From the NCBI RefSeq assembly GCF_022024175.1, contig NZ_CP091794.1:1674001-1738000 (forward strand): a stretch of 64,000 nt of DNA, written 5' to 3'. Both the position numbers and the translations under genes were made by a program. Positions 52,955 to 61,847 of this stretch are shown piece by piece. The DNA is from Prevotella communis. GTDB taxonomy: Bacteria > Bacteroidota > Bacteroidia > Bacteroidales > Bacteroidaceae. How positions within the stretch are numbered: the stretch's first letter is position 1; each line of letters begins with the position of its first letter. The notes beneath the pieces are model-generated. The model saw nothing but the letters and a program-made list of their open reading frames with translations. It did no database searches and was not told the origin of the DNA.

Positions 52955-53512
52955 ATGAAGATAGCTATCACCGGTGGTATAGGGAGCGGCAAGAGTTATG
53001 TATGCCAACTGCTCACGCAACATGGCATCAGCATCTACGACTGTGACTCGGCAGCAAAGCGACTGATGCGCACTTCGCCAGTACTGCGTCAGCAACTCAC
53101 GGAACTGATAGGTCCTGACACGTATGATGCGGAGGGTCAGCTCAACAAGGCCGAAGTGGCCCGATACCTGTTGCTCTCAGAACAGAACGCACAGGCCATC
53201 AATGCCATCGTGCATCCTGCCGTAGCGCAGGACTTCCAGGAGAGCGGGTACCAGTGGATGGAATGTGCCATACTCTATGAGTCTGGTTTCGAACAACTGG
53301 TTGACAAGGTCATCGCTGTTACGGCTCCTGAGGATATCCGCATCCATCGCATCATGCAGCGCGACGGCATCACACGCGAGAAGGCGCTTGAATGGATTCA
53401 CCGCCAATGGTCGCAGGACAAGGTGCGCAGCCGGTCTGACTTTGAAATCATCAACGACGGGCGTCCCCTGGAACCACAGATAGAAGGAATCATCAAAAAG
53501 ATCATGTCGTGA
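52955..53512 (+). CDS. coaE: Dephospho-CoA kinase
   Basis: 185 residues, last step of CoA synthesis. P-loop ITGGIGSGKSYVC at residues 4-16, DCDSAAKRLM, and HRIMQRDGITREKALEWIHRQ. The end of the gene (ATCATGTCGTGA) is duplicated as a tandem 11-nt repeat just past the stop codon. Confidence 0.95.
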   Translation: MKIAITGGIGSGKSYVCQLLTQHGISIYDCDSAAKRLMRTSPVLRQQLTELIGPDTYDAEGQLNKAEVARYLLLSEQNAQAINAIVHPAVAQDFQESGYQWMECAILYESGFEQLVDKVIAVTAPEDIRIHRIMQRDGITREKALEWIHRQWSQDKVRSRSDFEIINDGRPLEPQIEGIIKKIMS

Positions 53513-53563
53513 TCATGTCGTGATAACGTCATAACAAGATAACGTAATAACGAAAATAAAAAA
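53502..53563. repeat. Short direct repeats spanning the coaE stop and spacer
   Basis: ATCATGTCGTG is repeated back to back, including the coaE stop. Four ATAACGTC/ATAACAAG/ATAACGTA/ATAACGA units follow before the next gene. Confidence 0.6.
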
Positions 53564-53578
53564 AGAATTTAAAACAAA

Positions 53579-54010
53579 ATGAAAGAAACAATTTTAGCAA
53601 TCGCCGGCAAACCCGGACTTTACAAACTTGTATCACACGGTAAGAACAACCTCATCGTTGAAGCACTCGACGCTACACACCGTCGTCAGCCTGCTTTCGG
53701 TTCTGACCGCATCACCTCTCTGAACGATATCGCTATGTTCACCGACGAGGACGACGTGCCCCTGACTGACGTACTGGAGAGCATGAAGAATGTGGAAGGT
53801 GGCAAGAAGTCAAGCGTTGACTACAAGAAGGCCAGTGGCGATGAGCTCCGCGAATACTTCGCAAAGATTCTGCCCAACTTCGACCGCGACCGCGTGCAGA
53901 ACAGCCACATCAAGAAGCTGATCCAGTGGTACAACATCCTCATTGAGAATGGTATCAGCGAATTCAAGGATGCTGAAGCCGAAACAGCAGAAGAGGCAAA
54001 GGAAGCTTAA
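53579..54010 (+). CDS. DUF5606-like protein
   Basis: 143 residues, cytoplasmic. KETILAIAGKPGLYKLVSHGKNNLIVEALDATHRRQPAFGSDRITSLNDIAMFTDEDD is the characteristic N-terminal domain. The middle is helical (DELREYFAKILPNFDRDRVQNSHIKKLIQWYNILIENG) and the tail acidic. Conserved in Bacteroidota; function unknown. Last gene of the nusB operon. Confidence 0.85.
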   Translation: MKETILAIAGKPGLYKLVSHGKNNLIVEALDATHRRQPAFGSDRITSLNDIAMFTDEDDVPLTDVLESMKNVEGGKKSSVDYKKASGDELREYFAKILPNFDRDRVQNSHIKKLIQWYNILIENGISEFKDAEAETAEEAKEA

Positions 54011-54036
54011 ACTGATCTGCAAAGACAAAACGATAT

Positions 54037-54067
54037 GGACTCCCGGAATACTTCGGGAGTCCTTTTT
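54037..54067 (+). terminator. Intrinsic terminator after the DUF5606-like gene
   Basis: GGACTCCCG (54037-54045), loop GAATACTT, CGGGAGTCC (54054-54062), then TTTTT. Confidence 0.85.
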
Positions 54068-54181
54068 ATATATAATAAGGTGTAGATTGAATGTACATAA
54101 TACAACCTCTTGACATAAGTCAACTATTTACGTAACAATGTGTCAAAAAGATAGTTTTTCGATAAAAAAGTTGATAAAATG

Positions 54182-54212
54182 TTTGGTATTTCAATTTTTT
54201 GCTTTACCTTTG
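54182..54212 (+). promoter_or_regulatory. Promoter of gdhA
   Basis: TTTG 54182-54185, 19 nt, TACCTTTG 54205-54212; the ATG follows after a 57-nt leader. The stretch 54068-54181 is AT-rich with nothing else evident. Confidence 0.75.
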
Positions 54213-54269
54213 CAACCGCAATTTGAAACAAACCATTAGTTCAACAATTAATTTTAAAGGTAAAAGATT

Positions 54270-55607
54270 ATGAATGCAGCACAAGTTGTAGAGCAGCTGA
54301 AACAGCGCTTTCCTAACGAGCCCGAGTACATTCAGGCCGTAAGTCAGGTACTTCCCACTATTGAGGAAGAGTACAACAAGCACCCCGAGTTTGAAAAGAG
54401 CAACCTCATCGAGCGTCTTTGCATCCCCGATCGCGTGATTGAGTTCCGTGTTACATGGACCGACGATAAGGGCAATGTTCAGACAAACATGGGTTATCGC
54501 ATTCAGCACAACAACGCTATTGGTCCGTACAAAGGCGGTATCCGTTTTCACAAGTCTGTAAACCTGGGTATCCTGAAGTTCTTGGCTTTCGAGCAGACAT
54601 TCAAGAACTCACTGACAACTCTGCCTATGGGCGGTGCTAAGGGTGGTTCTGACTTCTCTCCACGCGGCAAGAGCGATGCAGAAGTTATGCGTTTCTGCCA
54701 GGCCTTCATGAACGAGCTCTATCGTCATATTGGTCCCGATGAGGACGTTCCTGCTGGTGACATCGGCGTAGGTGGTCGTGAGGTTGGCTACATGTTCGGT
54801 CAGTACAAGAAGTTGACACATCAGTTCCAGGGTGTTCTCACAGGTAAGGGAATCCAGTTCGGTGGTTCACTCATCCGTCCTGAGGCAACTGGTTATGGTA
54901 CAGTATATTTCCTCGTTTCAATGTTGCAGACTCGCGGCATCGAACTGAAGGGTAAGAAAGTCCTGATTTCTGGTGCTGGTAACGTAGCACAGTATGCTGC
55001 AGAGAAGTGCTTGCAGCTTGGCGCTATCCCCATGACCATGTCAGACTCTGACGGTTACATCTACGATCCAGATGGAATCACTCGCGAGAAGCTTGACTAT
55101 ATCATGCAGCTGAAGAACGTTGAGCGCGGACGTATTAAGGAGTATGTTGAGGAGTATCCTACAGCTAAATATTACGAGGGCAAGCGTCCTTGGTTCGAGA
55201 AGGCTGACATTGCTCTGCCTTGCGCTACTCAGAACGAAATTAACGGTGAGCAGGCTCAGGCTCTCGTAGACAATGGTGTTATCGCTGTTGCTGAGGGTGC
55301 TAACATGCCTTCACTCCCTGAGGCAATCAAGATCTTCCAGGATGCAAAGATTCTGTACGCTCCTGGTAAGGCTTCTAACGCCGGTGGTGTATCTGTATCA
55401 GGTCTTGAGATGAGTCAGAACTCTGAGCGTCTGAGCTGGACTGCCAAGGAGGTTGACGACTATCTGAAGCGCATCATGAACGACATTCACGAGAACTGCG
55501 TGAAGTACGGTACACAGGCTGACGGCTACATCAACTACGTGAAGGGTGCTAACGTAGCAGGCTTCATGAAGGTTGCTAAGGCTATGATGGCTCAGGGCAT
55601 CGTATAA
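54270..55607 (+). CDS. gdhA: Glutamate dehydrogenase (hexameric, small type)
   Basis: 445 residues. Interconverts glutamate and 2-oxoglutarate plus ammonia, a main ammonia-assimilation route in Prevotella. Substrate motifs GYRIQHNNAIGPYKGGIRFH, LPMGGAKGGSDFSPRGKSD (catalytic Lys), and the nucleotide-binding KVLISGAGNVAQYAAEKCLQLGA. Cofactor preference (NADP or NAD) is not settled by sight. Monocistronic between a strong promoter and a bidirectional terminator; codon use looks highly expressed. Confidence 0.97.
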   Translation: MNAAQVVEQLKQRFPNEPEYIQAVSQVLPTIEEEYNKHPEFEKSNLIERLCIPDRVIEFRVTWTDDKGNVQTNMGYRIQHNNAIGPYKGGIRFHKSVNLGILKFLAFEQTFKNSLTTLPMGGAKGGSDFSPRGKSDAEVMRFCQAFMNELYRHIGPDEDVPAGDIGVGGREVGYMFGQYKKLTHQFQGVLTGKGIQFGGSLIRPEATGYGTVYFLVSMLQTRGIELKGKKVLISGAGNVAQYAAEKCLQLGAIPMTMSDSDGYIYDPDGITREKLDYIMQLKNVERGRIKEYVEEYPTAKYYEGKRPWFEKADIALPCATQNEINGEQAQALVDNGVIAVAEGANMPSLPEAIKIFQDAKILYAPGKASNAGGVSVSGLEMSQNSERLSWTAKEVDDYLKRIMNDIHENCVKYGTQADGYINYVKGANVAGFMKVAKAMMAQGIV

Positions 55608-55689
55608 GCTAGACGAAGTCAAGGTTATTTACGATGATGATAAGTCATCGTATAAGTAATGACAACACAAAAACAGTTACTATAAAAAG

Positions 55690-55722
55690 AGACTCGCCTC
55701 CGAAATGGAAGCGAGTCTTTTA
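55690..55722. terminator. Bidirectional terminator between gdhA and the Sua5-type gene
   Basis: AGACTCGC (55690-55697) pairs with GCGAGTCT (55711-55718), with an inner TCC/GGA. TTTTATTATT follows on the plus strand; the minus strand has CTTTTTATA. Confidence 0.8.
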
Positions 55723-55757
55723 TTATTAATAGTTAGTCTATCGTCTTAACTCCTTAA

Positions 55758-56327
55758 CTACTTTCTGATAATCACCACCTGTCCGTCGGCCGACAGTTTG
55801 ATGATGCTTGAAGGCTGATGAGGCTGATGCTCTTGTCGGCGTGTCCAACAAACATAATCCACTTTCTCAAGGATACGCGGATCAATATCACGGTAATTCT
55901 GGGCAGCGGGTTCACCACTAATATTTGCAGATGTTGATACTATCGCCTTTTGGAAGCGGAAACAAAGTTCCTGAGAGAATGCCTCCTTTGTAATACGAAT
56001 GCCGATAGAGCCATCTTCTGCAATCAGATTGGGTGCTAAATTAACTGCTCCATCAAGAATCAACGTTGTAGGTTTCTCTACACAGTCAATAAGCTGCCAG
56101 GCCACATCGGGCACATTTCTCACATAGCGCTGCAGACGGGCGTCGCTGTCAACCAGGCAGATAAGCGCCTTGGAATCATCACGCTGCTTGATTTCATACA
56201 CACGTTTCACGGCCTCCGCATTGGTAGCATCACAACCGATTCCCCAAACGGTATCCGTAGGATAGAGAATCACCCCACCCTTTCTCATTGCCTCAATGGC
56301 ATTCTTAATATCCTGTTCCTGTGTCAT
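55758..56327 (-). CDS. L-threonylcarbamoyladenylate synthase (Sua5/YciO/YrdC family)
   Basis: 189 residues. Makes threonylcarbamoyl-AMP for t6A tRNA modification. GGVILYPTDTVWGIGCDATN (about 18-37), IKQRDDSKALICLV, and ITKEAFSQELC/IVSTSANISGEPAA. It is the short TsaC-like form without the Sua5 C-terminal domain. The ATG at 56327 is used because the in-frame upstream start lies in the -7 box. Confidence 0.92.
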   Translation of the reverse strand: MTQEQDIKNAIEAMRKGGVILYPTDTVWGIGCDATNAEAVKRVYEIKQRDDSKALICLVDSDARLQRYVRNVPDVAWQLIDCVEKPTTLILDGAVNLAPNLIAEDGSIGIRITKEAFSQELCFRFQKAIVSTSANISGEPAAQNYRDIDPRILEKVDYVCWTRRQEHQPHQPSSIIKLSADGQVVIIRK

Positions 56328-56348
56328 AATATTCTGATTTTGCGGGTG

Positions 56349-56356
56349 CAAAGTTA
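56349..56356 (-). promoter_or_regulatory. -7 box TAACTTTG of the Sua5-type gene
   Basis: Complement of 56349-56356, 21 nt before the ATG. Confidence 0.55.
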
Positions 56357-56418
56357 CACATTATTATAATAAAAAAACGACATTTTACTGAAAAAATCCT
56401 TAAACGCGTTATAAACTA

Positions 56419-56449
56419 TTGGAGGAAAGAAAAAAACTTAGTAACTTTG
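56419..56449 (+). promoter_or_regulatory. Promoter of the DUF4468-porin operon
   Basis: TTG 56419-56421, 20 nt, TAACTTTG 56442-56449; the ATG follows 25 nt later. Confidence 0.7.
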
Positions 56450-56474
56450 CATCATCGATTAATAAACTAAAAAG

Positions 56475-57071
56475 ATGAAAAAAATACTGATTGCAATGAT
56501 GCTGTCGATGCCGTTAGTCATCTCAGCTCAGGACAACACATGGGAACAGGTACAACAGAACAACCTTGACCAGAAATACTTGGTAGGAGCAGTGCCTGAA
56601 GTTGATGGACACGTTGTATTCTCAACTACAATCAACGCACCTGGCAAGAGTGCCCAGCAGATTTATGACGTGCTTCATGACGAACTGCTGAAAATGACCA
56701 AGGAACCCAATCAGATTGAGCAGAGTCGTATTACGCTCGATGACAAAGACGCCCACAAACTGGTAGCCAGTTATCAGGAATGGCTGGTTTTCAAGAACAA
56801 GCCCCTGAACCTGGACCGTACACGATTCCTTTACCAGATTATAGCAGACTGCAAGGACGGACAGGCTGATATCAAGCTGAACCGTATCGTCTATATCTAC
56901 GACGAGGAGCGTGACATGACAACCTATAAGGCTGAGGAATGGATTACCGATCAGTATGGTCTGAACAAGAAGAAGAACAAGCTGGCCCGTGTCAGCGGAA
57001 AGTTCCGTCGTAAGACCGTTGACCGTGTTGACTACCTCTTCAACCGTTTCAAAATGTTGCTTCAGAAATAA
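56475..57071 (+). CDS. DUF4468-like secreted protein
   Basis: 198 residues. Signal peptide MKKILIAMMLSMPLVISA|QD. The domain at about 40-130 (VVFSTTINAPGKSAQQIYDVLHDELLKM; YQIIADCKDGQADIKLNRIVYIYDEER) matches the TBP-like DUF4468 family of Bacteroidota. Tail RKTVDRVDYLFNRFKMLL. Periplasmic; function unknown. First gene of an operon with a small membrane protein and a porin. Confidence 0.85.
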   Translation: MKKILIAMMLSMPLVISAQDNTWEQVQQNNLDQKYLVGAVPEVDGHVVFSTTINAPGKSAQQIYDVLHDELLKMTKEPNQIEQSRITLDDKDAHKLVASYQEWLVFKNKPLNLDRTRFLYQIIADCKDGQADIKLNRIVYIYDEERDMTTYKAEEWITDQYGLNKKKNKLARVSGKFRRKTVDRVDYLFNRFKMLLQK

Positions 57072-57074
57072 AAT

Positions 57075-57332
57075 ATGTCAGAACAAGAATCGCTGCTGCC
57101 ACCAGAAGAGCGCGACAAGGTGGAGCATCCAAAACGCCACAACCTGGAACCCTTCCGGGATTCCAGCAGGACACGAGAGCTGAGATTCTGGCTGAATATC
57201 CTCTTTATGATAGGTGCCATTGCAGGCTTAGTGGTCTATTTCTATGCCAGTCAGCCGGTGGCCATGTGGATCTTAGCAATATCGTGTGGTTTTAAATTCA
57301 TAGAATTAGCATTGCGCATACTGAAAATATGA
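57075..57332 (+). CDS. Small membrane protein with two helices
   Basis: 85 residues. A polar N-terminus (MSEQESLLPPEERDKVEHPKR) precedes two membrane segments (about 38-57 and 62-82). 3 nt after the DUF4468 gene and overlapping the porin gene by 4 nt. No family recognised. Confidence 0.7.
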   Translation: MSEQESLLPPEERDKVEHPKRHNLEPFRDSSRTRELRFWLNILFMIGAIAGLVVYFYASQPVAMWILAISCGFKFIELALRILKI

Positions 57333-59512
57333 GAAAAAAGCAGTATCTGCTTCTTACAATGATGGCCGTCAGTTTGCTGAACGGCCACTATTTGTTGGCA
57401 CAGACGCAAAGATCGTCCAACAGCTTTGACAGTTTTGACAGTGATGATCAGAACGGTCGTACATTCAATCCCTTTGACAACGACTCCACCAAGCAGCATA
57501 AAGAGATTCCGAAGGGAATCTACGTATGGACCGTTGACCAGAAATTCGGTGATATCAAGAGAGTTGACGTAGACACGATGCCGCATCTCTACCCCCAGAC
57601 CACATTGGCCATGGGACGACAGATGCAGTATAACACATTGGGTAATAACTACACCGCCCGCCAGAACCGTATCTTCATAGACCGCAAGGAGAAACAGCAG
57701 TTTGCCTTCACCGAGGTCTATGATATGGTACTCAAACAGCCCGGCGACTTCCATTTCACCAATACCCTCTCGCCCATCACCAACCTGAGTTATGACAACT
57801 GCGGCAACAAGACCAATGGTGAGGATCACCTGCAGGCTAAGTTTGCTACGAATGCAGGCAAGCGCATAGGCCTGGGTATGGACCTGAACTATTCCTATGC
57901 CCGCGGCTATTTCCAGAACCAGAGCATCAGCCATTTCGGGGCCACGTTCTATGCCAGTTACCTGGGCGACCAGTATCAGTTGCACGCCCTCTACTCCACC
58001 AATCACCAGAAAGCTACAGAGAATGGCGGCGTGACCAATGATGACTATATCAGGCATCCGGAACTCACGGAGCAGTCGTACTCTGCCAACGAGATTCCCG
58101 TTATCCTCCAGCAGAACTGGAACCGTAATGACCACCAGCACCTGTTCCTTACACACCGCTACAGCCTGGGCTTCTATCAGGATGTGCCCATGACCGAGGA
58201 AGAGAGAAAAGCGAAGGAGTTTGCCCTGGCATCAGCACTCGACAATAAGAAAGACAGTATCGACGCATCTGACGGGACTGTTAAGCCCGACTCTGCTATG
58301 CTGTTTATGAAACGCGAGTTCAAACCCGTGACCAGTTTCATCCACACCGCAGAACTGGGCAGTTATGAGCGCAGATACCAGGCCTACCAGACGCCAGCCA
58401 ACTATTACGGCAATACCTATTATAACCGTTATAATGGCACCTATGCCAACGACTCCGTCTTCGACCTGACCAACTATTTCAGTCTGAAGAACACCCTTGC
58501 CATCGCCCTGATGGAAGGATTCAACAAATATGCGATGGCAGGCTTGAAAGTCTTCGCATCCCATGAGCTGCGCCGCGCCAAGATGCCAATGGATATTGCC
58601 AATGACAATGCGACGATGGGCACCATCAATGAACATAGTGTCAGCATTGGCGGACAACTGCAACGTACGCAGGGACACACCCTCCATTATGACGTCCTGG
58701 CAGAGACATGGGTGGCCGGCGAGGATATGGGTCAGTTGAAGCTCGACGGACAGGCCGACCTGAACTTCGCCTTCCTGGGAGACACCGTACGACTGGTTGC
58801 CAAAGGCTATTTCCACAGGCTGAACCCCACGATGTATGAGCGCAAATTCCACGCCAAGCATTTCTGGTGGGACAATAACCTGGACAAGGAGACACGTACA
58901 CGCGTGGAGGGTAACTTCACCTACGAGAAGACCAGGACGACGCTGCGTGTGGCTGTGGAAGAGATTCAGAACTACACCTACTACGGCATGTCCTACACGC
59001 GTGCCAACGATACCAATACGCTGCTCACGGCTGGTGTCCGTCAGCATGGCGGCAACCTGAATATCCTCACCGCCCAACTGGACCAGAAGTTGCAGCTGGG
59101 TCCCCTTCATTGGGATAATGTGCTGACCTATCAGTCATCATCCAATGAGGACGTGCTCCCTCTGCCCACGCTTAACGCCTTCTCCAACCTCTACCTGGAG
59201 TTTATGATTGCCGGTGTGCTGCGCGTAGAACTGGGCGGTGCCGCTACCTGGTTCACCAAGTATAATGCGCCCGACTTCTGTCCTGGCATCAACCAGTTTG
59301 CCGTACAGGAAAATGGCCAGACCCGTACAGAACTTGGCAACTTCCCCTTCGTTGACGTCTATGCCAACCTGCACCTGAAGCACGCACGCTTCTTCCTGAT
59401 GATGCAGAATGCCACAGCATCATCATTCAACAAGAATTATTTCCTGACGCCACACTACGCACAAAATGAGGCAACTATTCATTTCGGCGTATCGTGGAAC
59501 TTCTTCAACTAA
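57329..59512 (+). CDS. Putative outer membrane porin (Porin_10-like)
   Basis: 727 residues. Signal peptide ending HYLLA|QTQ. A Ser/Asp-rich linker (25-60) precedes a large beta-barrel region with alternating aromatic strands (RIGLGMDLNYSYARGYFQNQSISHFGATFYASYLGDQYQLHALYSTNH), ending NEATIHFGVSWNFFN with the terminal aromatic-Asn pattern. The size and ITNLSYDNCGNKTNGEDH region fit the Bacteroidota putative porin family. Substrate unknown. Confidence 0.85.
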   Translation: MRKKQYLLLTMMAVSLLNGHYLLAQTQRSSNSFDSFDSDDQNGRTFNPFDNDSTKQHKEIPKGIYVWTVDQKFGDIKRVDVDTMPHLYPQTTLAMGRQMQYNTLGNNYTARQNRIFIDRKEKQQFAFTEVYDMVLKQPGDFHFTNTLSPITNLSYDNCGNKTNGEDHLQAKFATNAGKRIGLGMDLNYSYARGYFQNQSISHFGATFYASYLGDQYQLHALYSTNHQKATENGGVTNDDYIRHPELTEQSYSANEIPVILQQNWNRNDHQHLFLTHRYSLGFYQDVPMTEEERKAKEFALASALDNKKDSIDASDGTVKPDSAMLFMKREFKPVTSFIHTAELGSYERRYQAYQTPANYYGNTYYNRYNGTYANDSVFDLTNYFSLKNTLAIALMEGFNKYAMAGLKVFASHELRRAKMPMDIANDNATMGTINEHSVSIGGQLQRTQGHTLHYDVLAETWVAGEDMGQLKLDGQADLNFAFLGDTVRLVAKGYFHRLNPTMYERKFHAKHFWWDNNLDKETRTRVEGNFTYEKTRTTLRVAVEEIQNYTYYGMSYTRANDTNTLLTAGVRQHGGNLNILTAQLDQKLQLGPLHWDNVLTYQSSSNEDVLPLPTLNAFSNLYLEFMIAGVLRVELGGAATWFTKYNAPDFCPGINQFAVQENGQTRTELGNFPFVDVYANLHLKHARFFLMMQNATASSFNKNYFLTPHYAQNEATIHFGVSWNFFN

Positions 59513-59520
59513 GATTTTTC

Positions 59521-60894
59521 TTAAGAGTAAATAAGTACTTCACACCATAGGATGGCTAAACCCAAAAGCCATCCTATGAGTACTTTTAGCGTGATGTTCT
59601 TGATGTACCAGCTCAGGTGGATATGCTCCAGTTTCATCAGGGCCAGGCCACAGACGCTGCCTACGCTGAGCAGACAGCCGCCTACTGCCGTACAATAGGC
59701 AATCACCTTCCAGTAGGTACCGTTCTGGGCATAGTCACCGGCATTCCATACGTCGTACATAAAGATATCGCTGGCAGCAATCGTGAACGAGTCCACCAGA
59801 CTACTGAGGATACCCGACAGGATACCCACAACCCACAGATTACCAATCGTCGCGTCAATCCAGTCGGCCACCTCCGTGAAGACACCCGTTTCACTCACCA
59901 CGCCAAGACCCAGCATGATACCCATCACAAAGAGCATCTGCTGGATGGCCTCATACTGAATGACACGGGGAATACGGCGCTGCGACGTCTGGTCGGCATT
60001 CATCAGCTTACGGTTGAAAGCCTCGTTGACGACCCACAGCAGGGCCAGTACCACCAAGGCGCCAAGGAAAGCAGGCAGACGCGTGATACTCAGGAAGGTA
60101 GGCACAAACCACAGGCCGCCGATACCAACCAGGAACATCAGCATGCGCTGCCAACGGTTCAGTCGGGTATCATCGCCGCGGAAAGGCGCTACGCCCCATT
60201 CGATATCCAGGCGGGAAGGCAACTGGCGTCCGATGAGATAGGTAGGCACCACCCATGCTGCAAGCGCAGGCCAGGCCAGATAGCTGGAGAAGTCGGAAGC
60301 CGTCACAGCCTCGTTGGCCCACAGCATCAGACCCGTAGGATCACCAATCACGGTAAAGCAGCCGCCACAGACAGCGGCTAGCACGATAGCAGAACCGATA
60401 AACATGCGCTGTGCACGACTCTTCACGATATTATGCATGATAACCAGCATCACAATCGTGGTGGTCAGGTTATCCAGATTGGCTGAAAGGATAAAGGTAG
60501 CCAGCGTGATGGTCCAAAGCAGGCGCTTTGTCTCGCGTGTACGAATCCACTCACTGATAAAGTCGAAACAGCCATTGGTGTTCAGGATTTCAATGATGGA
60601 CATCGTTGCCAGCAGATACATGACGATGGCCGCAGCCTTACCTACATACTTCAGGAAAATACTGTCGTAGATAAAGTTCTTCACCTGCTCGCTGGAAGCA
60701 GCATTGCCATCGAGGAAAGCCTCATAGGCCCCAGGATGCATATCCATTACAAAGTCATTACCCCAAATGATATAGACTACCCATCCGATAGCAGCAAGGA
60801 AGATGCTGATAGCTGCCTTGTTCACACCCGTAAGGTGAGTCGTAGCAATCAAAAGATAACTAAGCAGCAGCAATAAAATAATAATCAATGTCAT
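59521..60894 (-). CDS. nhaD: NhaD-family sodium:proton antiporter
   Basis: 457 residues, about 12 membrane helices of the ion transporter (IT) superfamily. Typical blocks are LSANLDNLTTTIVMLVIM (about 140-157), GGCFTVIGDPTGLMLWA (about 180-196) and LSSLVDSFTIAASDIFMY. Exchanges Na+ for H+ at the inner membrane. The last codons contain a 12-bp perfect inverted repeat (59546-59578). The 3' end converges on the porin gene with an 8-nt gap. Confidence 0.92.
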   Translation of the reverse strand: MTLIIILLLLLSYLLIATTHLTGVNKAAISIFLAAIGWVVYIIWGNDFVMDMHPGAYEAFLDGNAASSEQVKNFIYDSIFLKYVGKAAAIVMYLLATMSIIEILNTNGCFDFISEWIRTRETKRLLWTITLATFILSANLDNLTTTIVMLVIMHNIVKSRAQRMFIGSAIVLAAVCGGCFTVIGDPTGLMLWANEAVTASDFSSYLAWPALAAWVVPTYLIGRQLPSRLDIEWGVAPFRGDDTRLNRWQRMLMFLVGIGGLWFVPTFLSITRLPAFLGALVVLALLWVVNEAFNRKLMNADQTSQRRIPRVIQYEAIQQMLFVMGIMLGLGVVSETGVFTEVADWIDATIGNLWVVGILSGILSSLVDSFTIAASDIFMYDVWNAGDYAQNGTYWKVIAYCTAVGGCLLSVGSVCGLALMKLEHIHLSWYIKNITLKVLIGWLLGLAILWCEVLIYS

Positions 60895-60940
60895 TGGTAA
60901 AGACGTTTATAATGGATATACTCTGGGTGATATAAATGAC

Positions 60941-61549
60941 TTACTTCGTCTTCGTAGAGTCAGAAGCAGTCATCTTCTTGTAGCGACGGTTCATGCCGTT
61001 CACCACATCAGTAGTGATATCGAAGCGCTTGTCAGCATAGAGCACAGCAGCCTTGTTGACAATCATATCATACTTCTTGTCCTTGTTATAGTCGGCCAGG
61101 AAGTTATCGAGACTGTCCTGGAAAGCCTGCAGGAATTTCTGCTGCTCGTTGGCCAGCTCGTTCTCCAGACGCTGCTGCAGGGCCACGATGTTCTGCTGCT
61201 CGCGCTGCAGGTTAGCCTGAGCGGCCTCGGCCTGCTCACGTGATGTGAAGCCATTGCTCTGGAGCTTCTGCTGAAAAGCCTGTGCATTCTTATCCAACTG
61301 AGCCGTCTTGGCCTGGATGGTATTACGGGCATTGGTACCCTTCTTCTCTAATTCGAGTGACTTCTCCTTAGCAAACTCATACTGAGCTGTCAAAGTGTCA
61401 ATTTCAATGTAGGCGATACGCATACCCTCACCAGTTGTTGTTGCTACTGCCTCGGGCTCTTCGTCCATCTTAGGGGCAGAGTTGTTACAAGCTGAGGTAA
61501 GACCAACGAGGGTCAGAAGTGCAAAAGCACGGATAAAGTTTTTTTTCAT
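60941..61549 (-). CDS. OmpH/Skp-like lipoprotein
   Basis: 202 residues. Lipoprotein signal MKKNFIRAFALLTLVGLTSAC with Cys21. The region RIAYIEIDTLTAQYEFAKEKSLELEKKG is the OmpH/Skp start, followed by a long coiled coil (about 65-150, Gln-rich) and DYNKDKKYDMIVNKAAVLYADKRFDIT. Periplasmic chaperone for outer membrane proteins is the known role of the family; a lipid anchor is a Bacteroidota variation. Confidence 0.88.
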   Translation of the reverse strand: MKKNFIRAFALLTLVGLTSACNNSAPKMDEEPEAVATTTGEGMRIAYIEIDTLTAQYEFAKEKSLELEKKGTNARNTIQAKTAQLDKNAQAFQQKLQSNGFTSREQAEAAQANLQREQQNIVALQQRLENELANEQQKFLQAFQDSLDNFLADYNKDKKYDMIVNKAAVLYADKRFDITTDVVNGMNRRYKKMTASDSTKTK

Positions 61550-61567
61550 TTGTTGTTATTGATATTA

Positions 61568-61780
61568 TTAATTATTTCTTTCATTGACTGCCAGGCTGCT
61601 CCTTCTGCGCTGTTCACGATCCTGATCCATCACACAGTGGATACCACGCTGACGCATGGCCTTTGAATCGTGGATATGCTGCGACGAGAAGCGCCCATTC
61701 TTACGAAAAACCAGTTTAATGCACAAAAATGCCATCGAGATAGCAATTATTAACGTGCTGATTGCAATTATTTCAACCAT
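61568..61780 (-). CDS. Small single-helix membrane protein
   Basis: 70 residues. One N-terminal membrane helix (about 3-24, EIIAISTLIIAISMAFLCIKLV), then a basic/polar tail with SSQHIHDSKAMRQRGIHCVMDQDREQRRR. No family recognised. 18 nt upstream of the OmpH-like gene and probably co-transcribed. Confidence 0.65.
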   Translation of the reverse strand: MVEIIAISTLIIAISMAFLCIKLVFRKNGRFSSQHIHDSKAMRQRGIHCVMDQDREQRRRSSLAVNERNN

Positions 61781-61794
61781 TTTTACTAACTTTG
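61762..61794 (+). promoter_or_regulatory. Promoter of pepD
   Basis: TAACTTTG at 61787-61794 with TTG at 61762-61764 (22-nt spacer, slightly long). A TTAAACATTAAA-type repeat spacer (61808-61846) then leads to the ATG. Confidence 0.55.
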
Positions 61795-61847
61795 CGGTTG
61801 CAAAGGTAATAATTAAATATTAAACATTAAACAATAAAACATTAAAA

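Noticed and set aside
57251..58156. 301-codon minus-strand frame opposite the porin gene
   Set aside because: Shadow of the porin; no start context and no domain.
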